NCBI GenBank assembly: GCA_965220345.1
Contig: OZ244822.1
Coordinates: forward strand, 434,001-498,000
Source: Aldehydirespirator sp965220345
GTDB taxonomy: Bacteria > Actinomycetota > Acidimicrobiia > Acidimicrobiales > Aldehydirespiratoraceae
Length of the DNA stretch: 64,000 nucleotides
Direction of reading: 5' to 3'
In this document: positions 1-9,200 of the stretch, piece after piece
How positions within the stretch are numbered: position 1 is the stretch's first letter
Layout of the letters: the number at the start of each line of letters is the position of its first letter
Translations under genes and position numbers: made by a program
The notes under the pieces: generated by a model
Databases searched by the model: none
Told to the model about the DNA's origin: nothing
The model's input: only the letters and a program-made list of their open reading frames with translations

Positions 1-2289
1 AATCTTGATGCTCAACAACAGCACGTTGGCACGGTCAAGCACCCTGTCTGATAAAGGACGTGTGGTCTCATCAACGTTGACCGTACCGACGATCATCAAG
101 TTGTCGGGGAACTTGAGACTGGCTGGCCACTCGTCTGCATTCTTCGGTGCTAGGAAAGGCGAATACAACGGCAACCGGGCATCCTCGCTGCCTGAGCGCG
201 CCTCTTCGATAGCTGAGAGCCATTCGGCCATGTATTGCTCCACGGGGGCGAGGTTCATCTCGTCAAGCAGCACGAAGTGCAGACGATCGGGCTCACGCAA
301 GCAGTTACGCGCCGTCTCGGCGAGCCATCCCGGCACGAAACGTTCTGATATCGGGTTGACGAAACCAAGCACCTCGGTCTGGTCAATCCAGTCTGGCCTG
401 ACTGCGACACGGCGAAATCGGCCATTGGAACTGCTAGCACCAAAAGCCTCAGCGAAAGTTCGAGTGAGCGAACTCTTGCCCGAGCCTGTGAGTCCAGCAA
501 GGATCACAAACGGACGGGTCTTGAGAGAAACGTAGAGCCGCCGGATGTCCATCGGATCAAAGTCCAGAGGGCCTTTGCAGTAGTTAAGGAGATGATCAAC
601 TAGTTCGCTCTCACCCCGATCAGCCTGCCATCGGTAGATACGACGTTCTTCAATATCTCTCCACAGCGCGCTGGCATTCTCACGGGCCTCAGCCAACCGA
701 GAATCAGCCGAATCGGGAGCTTGGAGCCAACTCTCAATCTCAGCATGGCGATTGACGAAATCGCCAATGTCCTCGTCATCAAAGTCGCCGCGCTCATCGG
801 TTAGAACCTCATCAACTTTTGCAAGGCTCCGCTCCACTTCGGCTCGACATTGCTCACGCAGATGCCGCACAGTTTCTTCAATCTCACGTTTCAACCCACT
901 GGCACCTCGGCCTTGGTGGCGTTCAAGCTCGCCGATTCGTTGTTGCCACTCCCGAAACTCCGAGTCGGCGCGCAATTCCCGAAGTGGCTCCAGCAGCTGT
1001 ATCAGGTCATCTTGCTGCTCATGGAGCATCTCATCTAGACGATCTGACAGATCTTTTTGCGCTGCACCGATTTCGCGGGTCAACTCCTGAGGATCAGCGC
1101 CGTCTAGGCGAGCTTCGATCTCGGCTACCCGATCAATCCAAGTGCGATCATCGCTAAGGCTTGACTCTCGAAGCTTCCGCTGAAGTCCTTCATATTGGCG
1201 ACGGGCTAGCTCGGCGCGCTGGTTACGCGAGATCTGATCATCAAGCAATTTCAAAGCTTTCTCAGCGCTTTCAAGGTCGTCTTCAAGCACATGCAGCTGG
1301 ATCTCATCAATGGCATCCGCGTAAGCGACGGGTTTCCCCTCAAACTTCGCCAACGCTGAAGTCAGCTCGCTGTGGCGGCGCGCTTCGTCTTCAAGGGAGT
1401 TGATCGTCAGACCCGTCTGTTCGCACCATGCGTTCACCGCACGAGCCAGCTTGTAGCGTCCGCGGCGATCACCAACACTTCCGGCAGCGTCAATACGTCG
1501 GGCGAGGTCCTCTCGGTCAACATCTGGCGCAGCATTAGCGGCCAAGATCGGCCTGATCAACGCCGCCGCAAGCGGCCCGACGGAATGCCTGAAGTCGTCT
1601 GGAACTTGATTGATCGGTTCGGGCGTGGTGCGAGGTGTCCAGGGCTGCACTTCGCTTTGAAGATCAACCGTTCGATTGACTTCGTTTGTTGCTTTGTTGC
1701 AGCGCTTGATCATCTCGTTGTGGCGGCGACTGTTGACCTCGACCCCTTGCTCTCGAAGTTCTTGCTTTAGTTTCTTCTCATCAATCTCGACGTGCGATAC
1801 CTGAAGATTCGCCCTGAGGCGGTCAACCGCTGGGCGTAACTGATCGCAGAGCCATGACCAAACGGAACGCTCACCCGGCAGCTTCACGGCACCGTAGCCA
1901 TCCAATATCAGTGCGTTATCAAGCGCTGCCAGAGCTGACGCGAGTTGCTGTCGTTTATAGAGCCATTCAGCCGCAGGAAGGGGTAAGTCAAGTGCGATCA
2001 CGGCCTCCATGCGATGCCGGACGTTTAGATCAAGGGATTCCGGAAGCAGATGCGCGTAGCCGTTGGCCGATGGTCTGCCGGTAGTGACCACATACCACCA
2101 GTCGAGGACGTGGTGAAGGTGGCGTTCATCGCCGAAGCTGCATCGGCTGATGATGTCGCCAGCGGTTTCTACCGCTGCTTCAGCCGTCGGATCCTGCTCA
2201 ACGATAGGGATAAGCACCTCAAAGACAGCGTTCGCGTCGGTTTCCGACACGGCCTCTTTGCTCCTGATGATCTTGGTCAGCTTGGTCAC
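1..2289 (-). CDS. Coiled-coil McrB-like AAA+ GTPase (3' end beyond window)
   Basis: The minus strand is open for 763 codons from a GTG preceded by GGAGG to the window edge, so the C-terminus is missing. Residues 1-580 are mostly helical and highly charged, with coiled-coil character from about residue 330 to 560. An AAA+ domain follows: Walker A GLTGSGKSS near residue 602, an RPDW..QTEVLGF..P segment, Walker B FVLLDEMNLAPVEQYM near 673, and GTVNVDETTRPLSDRVLDRA near 745. The last motif, with NxxD, is typical of McrB-type GTPases of modification-dependent restriction systems, which act as rings with a McrC nuclease. No McrC is visible; it would lie to the left. The domain assignment is firm. 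Membership of a specific coiled-coil McrB system is inference. Confidence 0.8.
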   Translation of the reverse strand, partial: MTKLTKIIRSKEAVSETDANAVFEVLIPIVEQDPTAEAAVETAGDIISRCSFGDERHLHHVLDWWYVVTTGRPSANGYAHLLPESLDLNVRHRMEAVIALDLPLPAAEWLYKRQQLASALAALDNALILDGYGAVKLPGERSVWSWLCDQLRPAVDRLRANLQVSHVEIDEKKLKQELREQGVEVNSRRHNEMIKRCNKATNEVNRTVDLQSEVQPWTPRTTPEPINQVPDDFRHSVGPLAAALIRPILAANAAPDVDREDLARRIDAAGSVGDRRGRYKLARAVNAWCEQTGLTINSLEDEARRHSELTSALAKFEGKPVAYADAIDEIQLHVLEDDLESAEKALKLLDDQISRNQRAELARRQYEGLQRKLRESSLSDDRTWIDRVAEIEARLDGADPQELTREIGAAQKDLSDRLDEMLHEQQDDLIQLLEPLRELRADSEFREWQQRIGELERHQGRGASGLKREIEETVRHLREQCRAEVERSLAKVDEVLTDERGDFDDEDIGDFVNRHAEIESWLQAPDSADSRLAEARENASALWRDIEERRIYRWQADRGESELVDHLLNYCKGPLDFDPMDIRRLYVSLKTRPFVILAGLTGSGKSSLTRTFAEAFGASSSNGRFRRVAVRPDWIDQTEVLGFVNPISERFVPGWLAETARNCLREPDRLHFVLLDEMNLAPVEQYMAEWLSAIEEARSGSEDARLPLYSPFLAPKNADEWPASLKFPDNLMIVGTVNVDETTRPLSDRVLDRANVLLLSIKI

Positions 2290-2491
2290 GAATACCTCCT
2301 AAGTTGCTTACTACCAAACTAAGCAAGCAGTGTGACAACGACGGCAAGACTCCTGCACATAAACGTCTTCAGGCCAACAACTGCATCGTCGCGGTAAGGT
2401 TTTGGCAAGTTGCATTTAAATAGTTTGCAGTGAAATCCCGAACTCTCAAAGGCCACAGCGCAGGGTCAAGACTGAGCGTAAGCTATGTCTT

Positions 2492-3925
2492 ATGCGTCTT
2501 ATGCGTATCATGCAGAACTCGGAGACACGGAAACGGCTAAATCGACTAGTGAAACGAACTAACACAGGTGACAGTGACAGCGTCACTGAAGAAGCCAGCA
2601 ACAACGTTGAAGACAGTAGCGCAGACGACAACCTCAGCGCAGACGATGGCGATGATCCGACACAGCACAGTGACAATCTCTCAAGTGACAAGATCGACAG
2701 CCTCTCAGCTGAAGACAGCAAAGATGCAGACAGCGACGACGAAGGCATCCGCGATAAAGCTGAAGCCGCAATCCAGGCCACAACCAGCGGCATCAAAACC
2801 GCCGCAGAAGTCGTCGCCGGAGGCGTAGGGGCAGCGGCTAGGGCAACAAAAAGCGGCAGTGTCGCAGCCGCAGAAGCCGTCGCCGACAGCGTGGTAGCAG
2901 CATCCAAAGCAACAAAAAGCGGCAGTGTCGCAGCCGCAGGTGTCATCCAAGGGGTCATCGTCGGAACAGGAACGCAAATCAATCAGATCGTGCAGTCAAT
3001 GGTGTCGGGTCCGACCTCGCTATACGACAAAGCGCTTGACGCAACATACTTAGATCCGCTGCTGCGCTCTGACATGGGCGGTAGCTATCACCGACTCTTT
3101 GACGGCGGCCACACCATCACTGGCGCGGTGAAAGCAGTCAACGCAGCGTCTATTGACGACACCTTCACACGCCAGACGGTCGGCACTATGGAAGCACTGC
3201 TGCGTGATGCGTCCACTACAAGGGGACTACCTCTCGCTACTTGGGATAAGGCGACCTTTGATTCGGTGGCTCAGAACCTCGAAAGCAGTCTGGGTATCCC
3301 CAAGCGATGGCTTTATGACATCAACACATTCGACGCAGGCGAGGCACTGGGCGCATCCATCGGAGTGGTGGCGGTCGCTTTGAACTGGAACAGTGCCGAC
3401 ACCGAACAGTTCGCTCAGATGACTGCTGGCATGGGTTTGTCAGCAGCAGTGGGACTCAACCCGCTACTGCTGATAGTCACAGTCGCAGCAGCGGCCCAGT
3501 CATTCAACAAAGCCCGCCTCAGCGGCGATTACAGCGACCTCGCAGACGGCGCCTTCAAAGGTGCTGCTACCTCGGCGGCATCGCTGGGCGCAATCGCGGC
3601 GATCACCGCTGCTGGAGGACCAGCCGGTGCTGGACTGCTTGTCGGGCTAGCAACCGGTTTGCTGGTTCACCAAACCGTGAAGAACATTAGCATCACCGAA
3701 GTCACCGGCTACGTAACGGCACGAGTAGAAGCACTAGCACCCACTGTGGCGACTTGGGCTCAAGAACTACTAAACCGAAACGACGCAGAACCCGTAGACA
3801 GATTAGTAGCCAAAGAGATTCTGGCGTTGCCGAGCGTGACCGCTGCTGCCGAAGTAGCAGCTCCAGTCGTCGACAACCTCAACGAAACACTCACCAATCA
3901 GCCTGGCACCAATCCGCCTAGCTAG
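2492..3925 (+). CDS. Unknown protein: acidic N-terminus and glycine-zipper hydrophobic C-terminus
   Basis: I do not recognise the family with certainty. The 477-residue product starts with a basic patch, then an Asp/Ser-rich acidic stretch to about residue 90. Ala/Thr-rich amphipathic repeats follow (the unit ATKSGSVAAA occurs twice, 22 residues apart). A predicted globular region spans about 165-300. The C-terminal half is rich in Ala and Gly with hydrophobic segments (for example VGLNPLLLIVTVAAAA and a glycine-zipper stretch near 365-395) that could insert into a membrane. It is divergent from the McrB-like gene with about 200 bases between starts, so they may share a regulatory region. A membrane effector role in a defence module is only a guess from context. 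The 3' end overlaps convergent hicB by four bases. Confidence 0.7.
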   Translation: MRLMRIMQNSETRKRLNRLVKRTNTGDSDSVTEEASNNVEDSSADDNLSADDGDDPTQHSDNLSSDKIDSLSAEDSKDADSDDEGIRDKAEAAIQATTSGIKTAAEVVAGGVGAAARATKSGSVAAAEAVADSVVAASKATKSGSVAAAGVIQGVIVGTGTQINQIVQSMVSGPTSLYDKALDATYLDPLLRSDMGGSYHRLFDGGHTITGAVKAVNAASIDDTFTRQTVGTMEALLRDASTTRGLPLATWDKATFDSVAQNLESSLGIPKRWLYDINTFDAGEALGASIGVVAVALNWNSADTEQFAQMTAGMGLSAAVGLNPLLLIVTVAAAAQSFNKARLSGDYSDLADGAFKGAATSAASLGAIAAITAAGGPAGAGLLVGLATGLLVHQTVKNISITEVTGYVTARVEALAPTVATWAQELLNRNDAEPVDRLVAKEILALPSVTAAAEVAAPVVDNLNETLTNQPGTNPPS

Positions 3926-4155
3926 GCACGCTCACGCTGTAACTGCGGCGGCCATTTAACGCCAGGTTCGGGAAGCGGTTTGCCCTGCGCCCGCAAGTGA
4001 TCCACCGTCTCAGCAACCACAGCCCGTATCCCTGCCTCGGCCGACTCTCGATCCGCCTCAAGCCAACTGACCAAAGGAAAACCATCACAGAGACCGACCC
4101 ATTCGCCGTCTTCTTCTGACCACTCAGTCCAATAGTAGTAATCTTGCTCATCCAT
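3922..4155 (-). CDS. hicB: HicB-family antitoxin
   Basis: The 77-residue protein has the partial RNase-H-like HicB fold: a WSEEDGEWVGLCDGFP strand-turn-strand near residues 11-26 followed by SWLEADRESAEAGIRAVVAE, the usual position of the HicB helix. It ends soon after a Pro-rich PLPEP segment, so the C-terminal DNA-binding domain of longer HicB proteins is absent, as in the short HicB group. HicB neutralises the HicA mRNA interferase. Its ATG lies inside the restored hicA reading frame (stop TGA at 4148-4150), so the pair was translationally coupled, toxin first. Its 3' end overlaps the convergent upstream gene by four bases. Confidence 0.82.
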   Translation of the reverse strand: MDEQDYYYWTEWSEEDGEWVGLCDGFPLVSWLEADRESAEAGIRAVVAETVDHLRAQGKPLPEPGVKWPPQLQRERA

Positions 4156-4398
4156 CGAATTTCTCCATAAGGTCTATAGCCCTCAAAACCTGACGCACCT
4201 GATAAGGCTTGGCTTACCTCTGCGAGGTTGCAGGACAATCACAGGGTGATCCATCCATGGCGTGTAGTAGATCAGGTGGCTTCCTCCGCCTCGCCTTGGT
4301 TTGCCGAAGCATACGTCACAGACGGTGACAAGATCTACCCAAGCCACATTACTTGGATTATGTCTGATCGCCGCCAGTCGCTTCTCATGTCGTCCCAT
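4148..4398 (-). pseudogene. hicA: HicA-family mRNA interferase toxin, single-base frameshift
   Basis: From the ATG at 4398 (RBS AGGAGAGG) the frame encodes a HicA start (GRHEKRLAAIRHNPSNV), the catalytic-His region GGGSHLIYYT, and VIVLQPRRGK. It then runs into a spurious tail and stops at 4183. The expected HicA C-terminus (KPYQVRQVLRAIDLMEKFDG) is encoded intact in another frame from about 4211 to the TGA at 4148-4150. One missing base at about 4211-4214, after AGAGGTAAG, explains the break. Either the toxin is inactivated, the site is recoded, or this is a sequencing error. The preserved downstream coding argues for a very recent event. Confidence 0.78.
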
Positions 4399-4454
4399 CC
4401 AGAACCTCTCCTAAGCCTGAAAGCCATACTCATAATATTAATATATACTCTAAT

Positions 4455-4483
4455 ATTATATAAATACATGTAATAGCTATCAA
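4455..4483 (-). promoter_or_regulatory. Sigma70-like promoter of hicAB
   Basis: On the minus strand the -35 TTGATA (4483-4478) is followed by a 17-base spacer and a perfect -10 TATAAT (4460-4455), about 57 bases before the hicA ATG. The AT-rich surroundings contain several AATATT elements that could serve as operator half-sites for HicB or HicAB, but no single clean operator is evident. Confidence 0.65.
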
Positions 4484-4510
4484 TCTAGGATGCGATTGTC
4501 GCCATAATCA

Positions 4511-4522
4511 CCCCCCCCCCCC
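4511..4522. repeat. 12-base poly-C/poly-G tract upstream of hicAB
   Basis: Twelve consecutive C on the plus strand lie between the divergent hicAB promoter (27 bases from its -35 box) and the AAA ATPase gene. Nothing obvious is translated through it. It is the same kind of tract that sits inside the two Calx-beta genes, so it could alter promoter geometry by slippage. Homopolymers this long are also prone to sequencing error. Confidence 0.85.
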
Positions 4523-4570
4523 GAACTTTCGCACCAGCACACAGTCCACCTCATTAAAGTGCGAAGGCGC

Positions 4571-4620
4571 AAAGATGCGAAAAGACAAATAAAAACGAAA
4601 AGACAAAAAGATGCGAAAAG
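4571..4620 (+). repeat. Purine-rich direct repeats upstream of the AAA ATPase
   Basis: AAAGATGCGAAAAG occurs at 4571-4584 and 4607-4620, separated by AAAGAC/AAAACG variants. The block is immediately upstream of the -10 box of the ATPase gene. It may bind a regulator or simply be low-complexity DNA. Confidence 0.55.
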
Positions 4621-4628
4621 GTTGCGGC

Positions 4629-4634
4629 TAGAAT
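4629..4634 (+). promoter_or_regulatory. -10 box TAGAAT for leaderless start of the AAA ATPase
   Basis: TAGAAT ends seven bases before the GTG at 4642 and no Shine-Dalgarno sequence is present, so transcription probably begins at the start codon. The same arrangement recurs at several other genes in the window. Confidence 0.5.
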
Positions 4635-4641
4635 ATCGGTC

Positions 4642-5784
4642 GTGGCTGAGCGCTCCCACACCAACCCGTTCTCGCCATCATTCGGGACCACTCCTCCGCT
4701 ACTAGCTGGTCGCGATGAAGTTTTGGAGCGGTTCACCGAAGCGATTGAGGTTGGCCCAACCCACCCCGACTACACGCTGTTAGTAACAGGCGACCGCGGC
4801 ACAGGCAAGACAGCACTGTTGAATGCATTGGAGGCGACAGTTACCGAGCGGGGATGGTTGACCATCACGGCTGCCGCGTCATCAGAGCCGCTGTCTGAGC
4901 GCATCTCGACTGAGGCGCTGCGTTGCTTTGAACACCTGTCGGGTGGCAGTCGGCAGATCAGACTTGGATCGCTCAGCGTGCTCGGGGTCGGCCTAGAACT
5001 TGAACATAGCGACGCAAGCCCTACCAAAGCCGCGAGCCTCACCAGTGCGCTTGAGTATCTAGGCACAGCACTAGCAGACAAGCAAACCGGGCTACTACTC
5101 ACTGTCGACGAACTCCATGATGTAGAGCGCGCCGATGTTCGCAATGTTGCATCCGCCGTGCAGATCGCAACTCGGCGACAGCAGAGTCCGATTGCCTTCG
5201 TAGCAGCCGCTCTGCCGTTAATTGAGCACGGTCATCTCGCAGACCCGCACATGACCTTCTTGCAGCGCTGCGCGCGAGCACCGCTGGAACCTTTGACCCC
5301 CGATGAAACGCGGCGCGCTCTGTGCGAGCCGATCGTTAGCCGGGGTGGCACCATTGACGATGATGCCCTCACAGAAGCCGTGGAATCGACTCTCGGCTAT
5401 CCGTACATGATTCAACTAGTCGGATTCCATGCCTGGCGGATGCGCTTGACACCAGACGAACCCATCAACCTCGTAGGTGTCAGAGCAGCCATCATGGAAG
5501 CCGAACATGCAATGGTGGAGCAAGTTGCGAGCCCGGTCTGGAACCGGCTGTCACCTATGGACCGGCGATTCCTTGTGGCGATGCTCAAAGACAAAAAAGA
5601 CTCATCGCTGGCTGATATCGCTGCAAGGCTTAACAGATCACCCCAATACACACGAACCTACCGGCGACGCCTACTAGCTGCAGGCGCGCTGAGCCCCACC
5701 TCCGAGGACCGGTTCCGCTTTCGCCACCACGCCCTGAGAAAGCGTGCTCAAGATGCCAACCGCGACAACCCCACCCTCTCCTAA
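4642..5784 (+). CDS. AAA ATPase (AAA_16-like) with C-terminal winged-helix-like region
   Basis: The 380-residue protein has an N-terminal entry segment LAGRDEVLERF, Walker A GDRGTGKTALLNAL near residues 50-62 and Walker B GLLLTVDELHDV near 153-164. The C-terminal third reads like a winged helix (DIAARLNRSPQYTRTYRRRL). This layout is typical of Orc1/Cdc6-like or STAND-type stand-alone ATPases found in accessory regions. The substrate and partner are unknown. The GTG start is supported by a -10 box seven bases upstream. It sits beside hicAB and the McrB-like gene, so a role in a defence or mobile-element island is possible but not shown. Confidence 0.75.
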   Translation: MAERSHTNPFSPSFGTTPPLLAGRDEVLERFTEAIEVGPTHPDYTLLVTGDRGTGKTALLNALEATVTERGWLTITAAASSEPLSERISTEALRCFEHLSGGSRQIRLGSLSVLGVGLELEHSDASPTKAASLTSALEYLGTALADKQTGLLLTVDELHDVERADVRNVASAVQIATRRQQSPIAFVAAALPLIEHGHLADPHMTFLQRCARAPLEPLTPDETRRALCEPIVSRGGTIDDDALTEAVESTLGYPYMIQLVGFHAWRMRLTPDEPINLVGVRAAIMEAEHAMVEQVASPVWNRLSPMDRRFLVAMLKDKKDSSLADIAARLNRSPQYTRTYRRRLLAAGALSPTSEDRFRFRHHALRKRAQDANRDNPTLS

Positions 5785-6241
5785 GAGCGCGCGCAAATAA
5801 ACAAAGATGCACGTTTAGGGTCGGGTTTGGTGAGCCGAGGGCGGGTGCGGATGGTGAAAGAGTCCTCCCATCTAAGCCAGTTGCACAAAAACTGCTTGTG
5901 TAGTGTGTTCGCGTGTTCACACCTACAACGAGGTGGTAGACCGAGGTGTAGTAGACATAATGCAGGCCTAGAGGTTGGGGCCCGACTGGAACGTGGAATG
6001 AAGTTTGGGGCTCCTTAGTTGTCTCCGTCTTCCCGATACCATCATTTTTGACACCGCCCTGCACCATAACGCCAGAGCGGTCGCCACCTTCAATGAGAAA
6101 CTCGCCGCTCAGGCCGAAAAGCAGTAGTAGACATAACCAAAGCCCTACAAGAGATTTAAAGGGCAGCCAGACAAGCCGTCAGGCTGTTTTTGACGTAGTT
6201 GACGTGCTATATGCGGTCAACTACGTCAAGAACGGGAAATG
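5785..6241. other. Intergenic stretch between convergent genes, with gene-remnant-like ORF
   Basis: No clear gene is present in these 457 bases. A 40-codon frame at 6005-6127 (TTG start) contains PDTIIFDTALHHNARAVATF, which reads like the tail of a real protein but has no recognisable family. GTAGTAGACATAA occurs twice (near 5950 and 6123). A strong inverted repeat at 6190-6229 is listed separately. Confidence 0.4.
6190..6229. terminator. 14-bp perfect inverted repeat after the Calx-beta gene
   Basis: TTGACGTAGTTGAC (6190-6203) and GTCAACTACGTCAA (6216-6229) are perfectly complementary with a 12-base loop, starting 12 bases after the stop codon of the Calx-beta gene. No U-tract follows in the direction of that gene, so it may be a factor-dependent terminator, an mRNA-stabilising hairpin, or a binding site for a dimeric protein. 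Confidence 0.5.
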
Positions 6242-9200
6242 CTAGTCGTTGTCTTTGATGGTTAAGACGGGTTGACTGTCAGCGATTTGTGCGCCTTGGG
6301 GTTCTGATAACACGATCGTGAACGTTTCATCAGGCTCTTTGACGCGATCATTCAACGCGTAAATCAAACCAATATTGGAAGTCACACCCGGTCTGAAACT
6401 AATAGACGAAGTCCGTAACACGAAATCCTCGCCTGCTGTCGCATACCCAGCACCGGTACCAAGTATCTTAGGAGTGTACTTAACTGTCACCTGTTCACTA
6501 GCAGGCTTGTTGAGCTTGAAACGAACAAGATAAAACGGACTCCGACCCTCAACATAGATACTGTCCTGCACAGAAATCGTAACCACATCCACAAGCGGCG
6601 GCGGAGGCGGTAGCGGATCGTCATCATCAGAGATAGCAACGGTTGCTGTAGATGCAGATGAATCCAGGTCATACCCAGAGCCGGTAGCCAACGTCACAGT
6701 CACAGACCCGTCAGGCTCATCAATAGAGTCACCCGTAGTAGCGACCGTGAACGTAGTTGTGCCGCTGGTTCCGATTGTGACTGTTTGTGAGCCTGTGGTC
6801 ACACCATAACTACCCCTAGAGGTGACATTCACAGACACACCCAACGATGCTGACGGCACCGGAGACGCAGCAAGCGTGAACAACGCAGACCCACCCTCAG
6901 TGACCGTGCTACCAGCAGTGATACTGACCTCAGGAGTCGGTGGTGGTAGCGGGTCGTCATCATCAGACACAGTCACGGTTGCTGCTGACGCAGACGAATC
7001 CAGGTCATAGCCAGTGCCGGTAGCCAATGTGACGGTCACAGACCCGTCAGGCTCATCAGTAGAGTCACCCGATGTAGCAACAGTGAACGTAGCAGACCCG
7101 CTAGTAGGGATCGTGACTGTCTGGGAGCCTGCGGTCACACCATAATCACCACTAGAAGCGACATTCACATTGACCTGCAAAGCTGCTGACGGCACCGGAG
7201 ACGCAGCAAGCGTGAACGTTGCGTTGCTGCCCTCAGTGACCGTGCTACCAGCAGTGATACTGATCTCAGGAACCGGTGGTGGCGGATCGTCATCATCAGA
7301 CACAGTCACGGATGCTGCTGATGCAGACGAAGCCAGGTCATACCCAGCGTCATCTACCAAAGTCACAGTCACAGAGCCGTCCACCTCATCAACAGTGTCA
7401 CCACTAGTAGCAACCGTGAACGTAGCAGACCCGCTAGTAGGGATCGAGACTATCTGTGAGCCTGTAGTAACACCATAACTACCCGTGGCAGACACAGTCA
7501 CGGTCACATCAAGATTCGCAGCCGGTGCCGGAGACGCAGCCAACGTAAACGTGGCGTTGCTGCCCTCAACCACATCACTACCAGCAGCAATACTAACCTC
7601 GGGAGTGGTTGCTGCAGGTGCGGAAACCGCAGCAAGGGCTTGCAACGCAGCAACTACCGGATCCCAGCGAACACTCCAGAACGTTCGCGCGTTTTGTTGC
7701 GCTTCGCTAACTGTCATTGAGCTGCCAGTGAACCCAGGCACAGACTCACCAAACGCCAACAGCACACGCTTCCAACGATTCACATGCGCCACACCATTAC
7801 CAGTTTCAGCTGCGTAACCTTTCACATCGTTGACCAACGAAGCGGGAACCACATAAACAGACTCGCTAGTCTCAGACTCAGTCTCAGTAGTGTCGGTTTG
7901 GTCGCTGCTGGTGGTGTCGGTGCTGGCTTGTGCCTCTAACGCTGTGAGCGCGGTGACGACTGGATCCCAACGACTCCAGCCTTTATCAGCATAGGTTTGC
8001 GCTTCGACTGCGGTCATTGCTATACCCGTAAACCCAGACACGCTCTCACCAAAAGCCACGAGCACACGCTTCCAACGATTCACATGCTCACTGCCATGAA
8101 AAGCCTCAGCCGCATACGCTTTCACATCAGCCAACAGTTGCGCTGACACAACATCCTCAGTGCTGGTTTCTTGTTGTTGCACAGTATGCTTCGGATAGTT
8201 TTCACTAAACACAGAATGACGACCATTCTGATTATCTTTCACACGAACCTTGATCTTTTTAGGAGTACTATCATCAGCCGTACTCAAAGTAACCTCCACC
8301 TCAAACTGCACACACGCAGCAGTACGCCCCTCAACCGACGAACCCTCATATTTACCCCAAAAATACCCGAACACACCATACGGAAACAAACCCGGCGAAT
8401 ACGGCACAGCCGGAGAAGTCTCATCAACACCTTGCGTGAGAGGATCATCAGCTACCGCAGCCTTAGCGCGCGTGTCGCCAAGCTGATGCGCGGACGCGCA
8501 CAACGGACCATCCCTAAACCTCAAAGAAGCAGTCTCAGTACCCGTCTCACCATCAAAACTCGCTAAATCAACCGTCACCAACGAATCCGCGAGCTTCTTC
8601 ACCAAACCAGGATCATTTCCTGTCCTAATCCCGCCACTCCAAGTGCTCGTCAACAAATCAAAAACCCTATAACCACCAGAAAGGTCGCTTAAAACATTCT
8701 CTTCGAAATACGCTGCATAATCAGCATGCGTATTCGCATTAAACGGCACAGCTCTATCAGCAAACTCTGTGCTACTACCAAAAATACGTTCATTATGTAA
8801 AGCAGGATCAGTGATATCCATACCAGCAGTCACAACCCTCGGATCACCAAACACCGCCTCAGGCTTTACTTCAGGAGCGAGCTCCAGTTTCGTCACCTTA
8901 ACAGAATCCACACTCTGCCAAACCGTACCCGCAGGAGCCACAAAATCACAATACGAATCCGCAACAGCAGTCTCAAACAACTTGAGTGTCGTAGCATCAC
9001 CATCCCCATCATCACAATCATACGCATTAGCAGCAATCACATACACCGGCGAAATACCATAAAAATTGCGTGCAAGGCTGGTACCTTGGTTGCTTCCAGC
9101 ATCTATCGGAGTTGAACCCAAATAAAATCCTGTTCTTGCGCTGTTGCCTCCCAAAGGCGCAGAAGCTGTCGTACCGTCAGCGTTCGTGCCCGTAAATATG

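Noticed and set aside
752..2322. Series of plus-strand ORFs at the left end
   Set aside because: All lie opposite the continuous McrB-like frame, which has Walker motifs and runs off the window edge.
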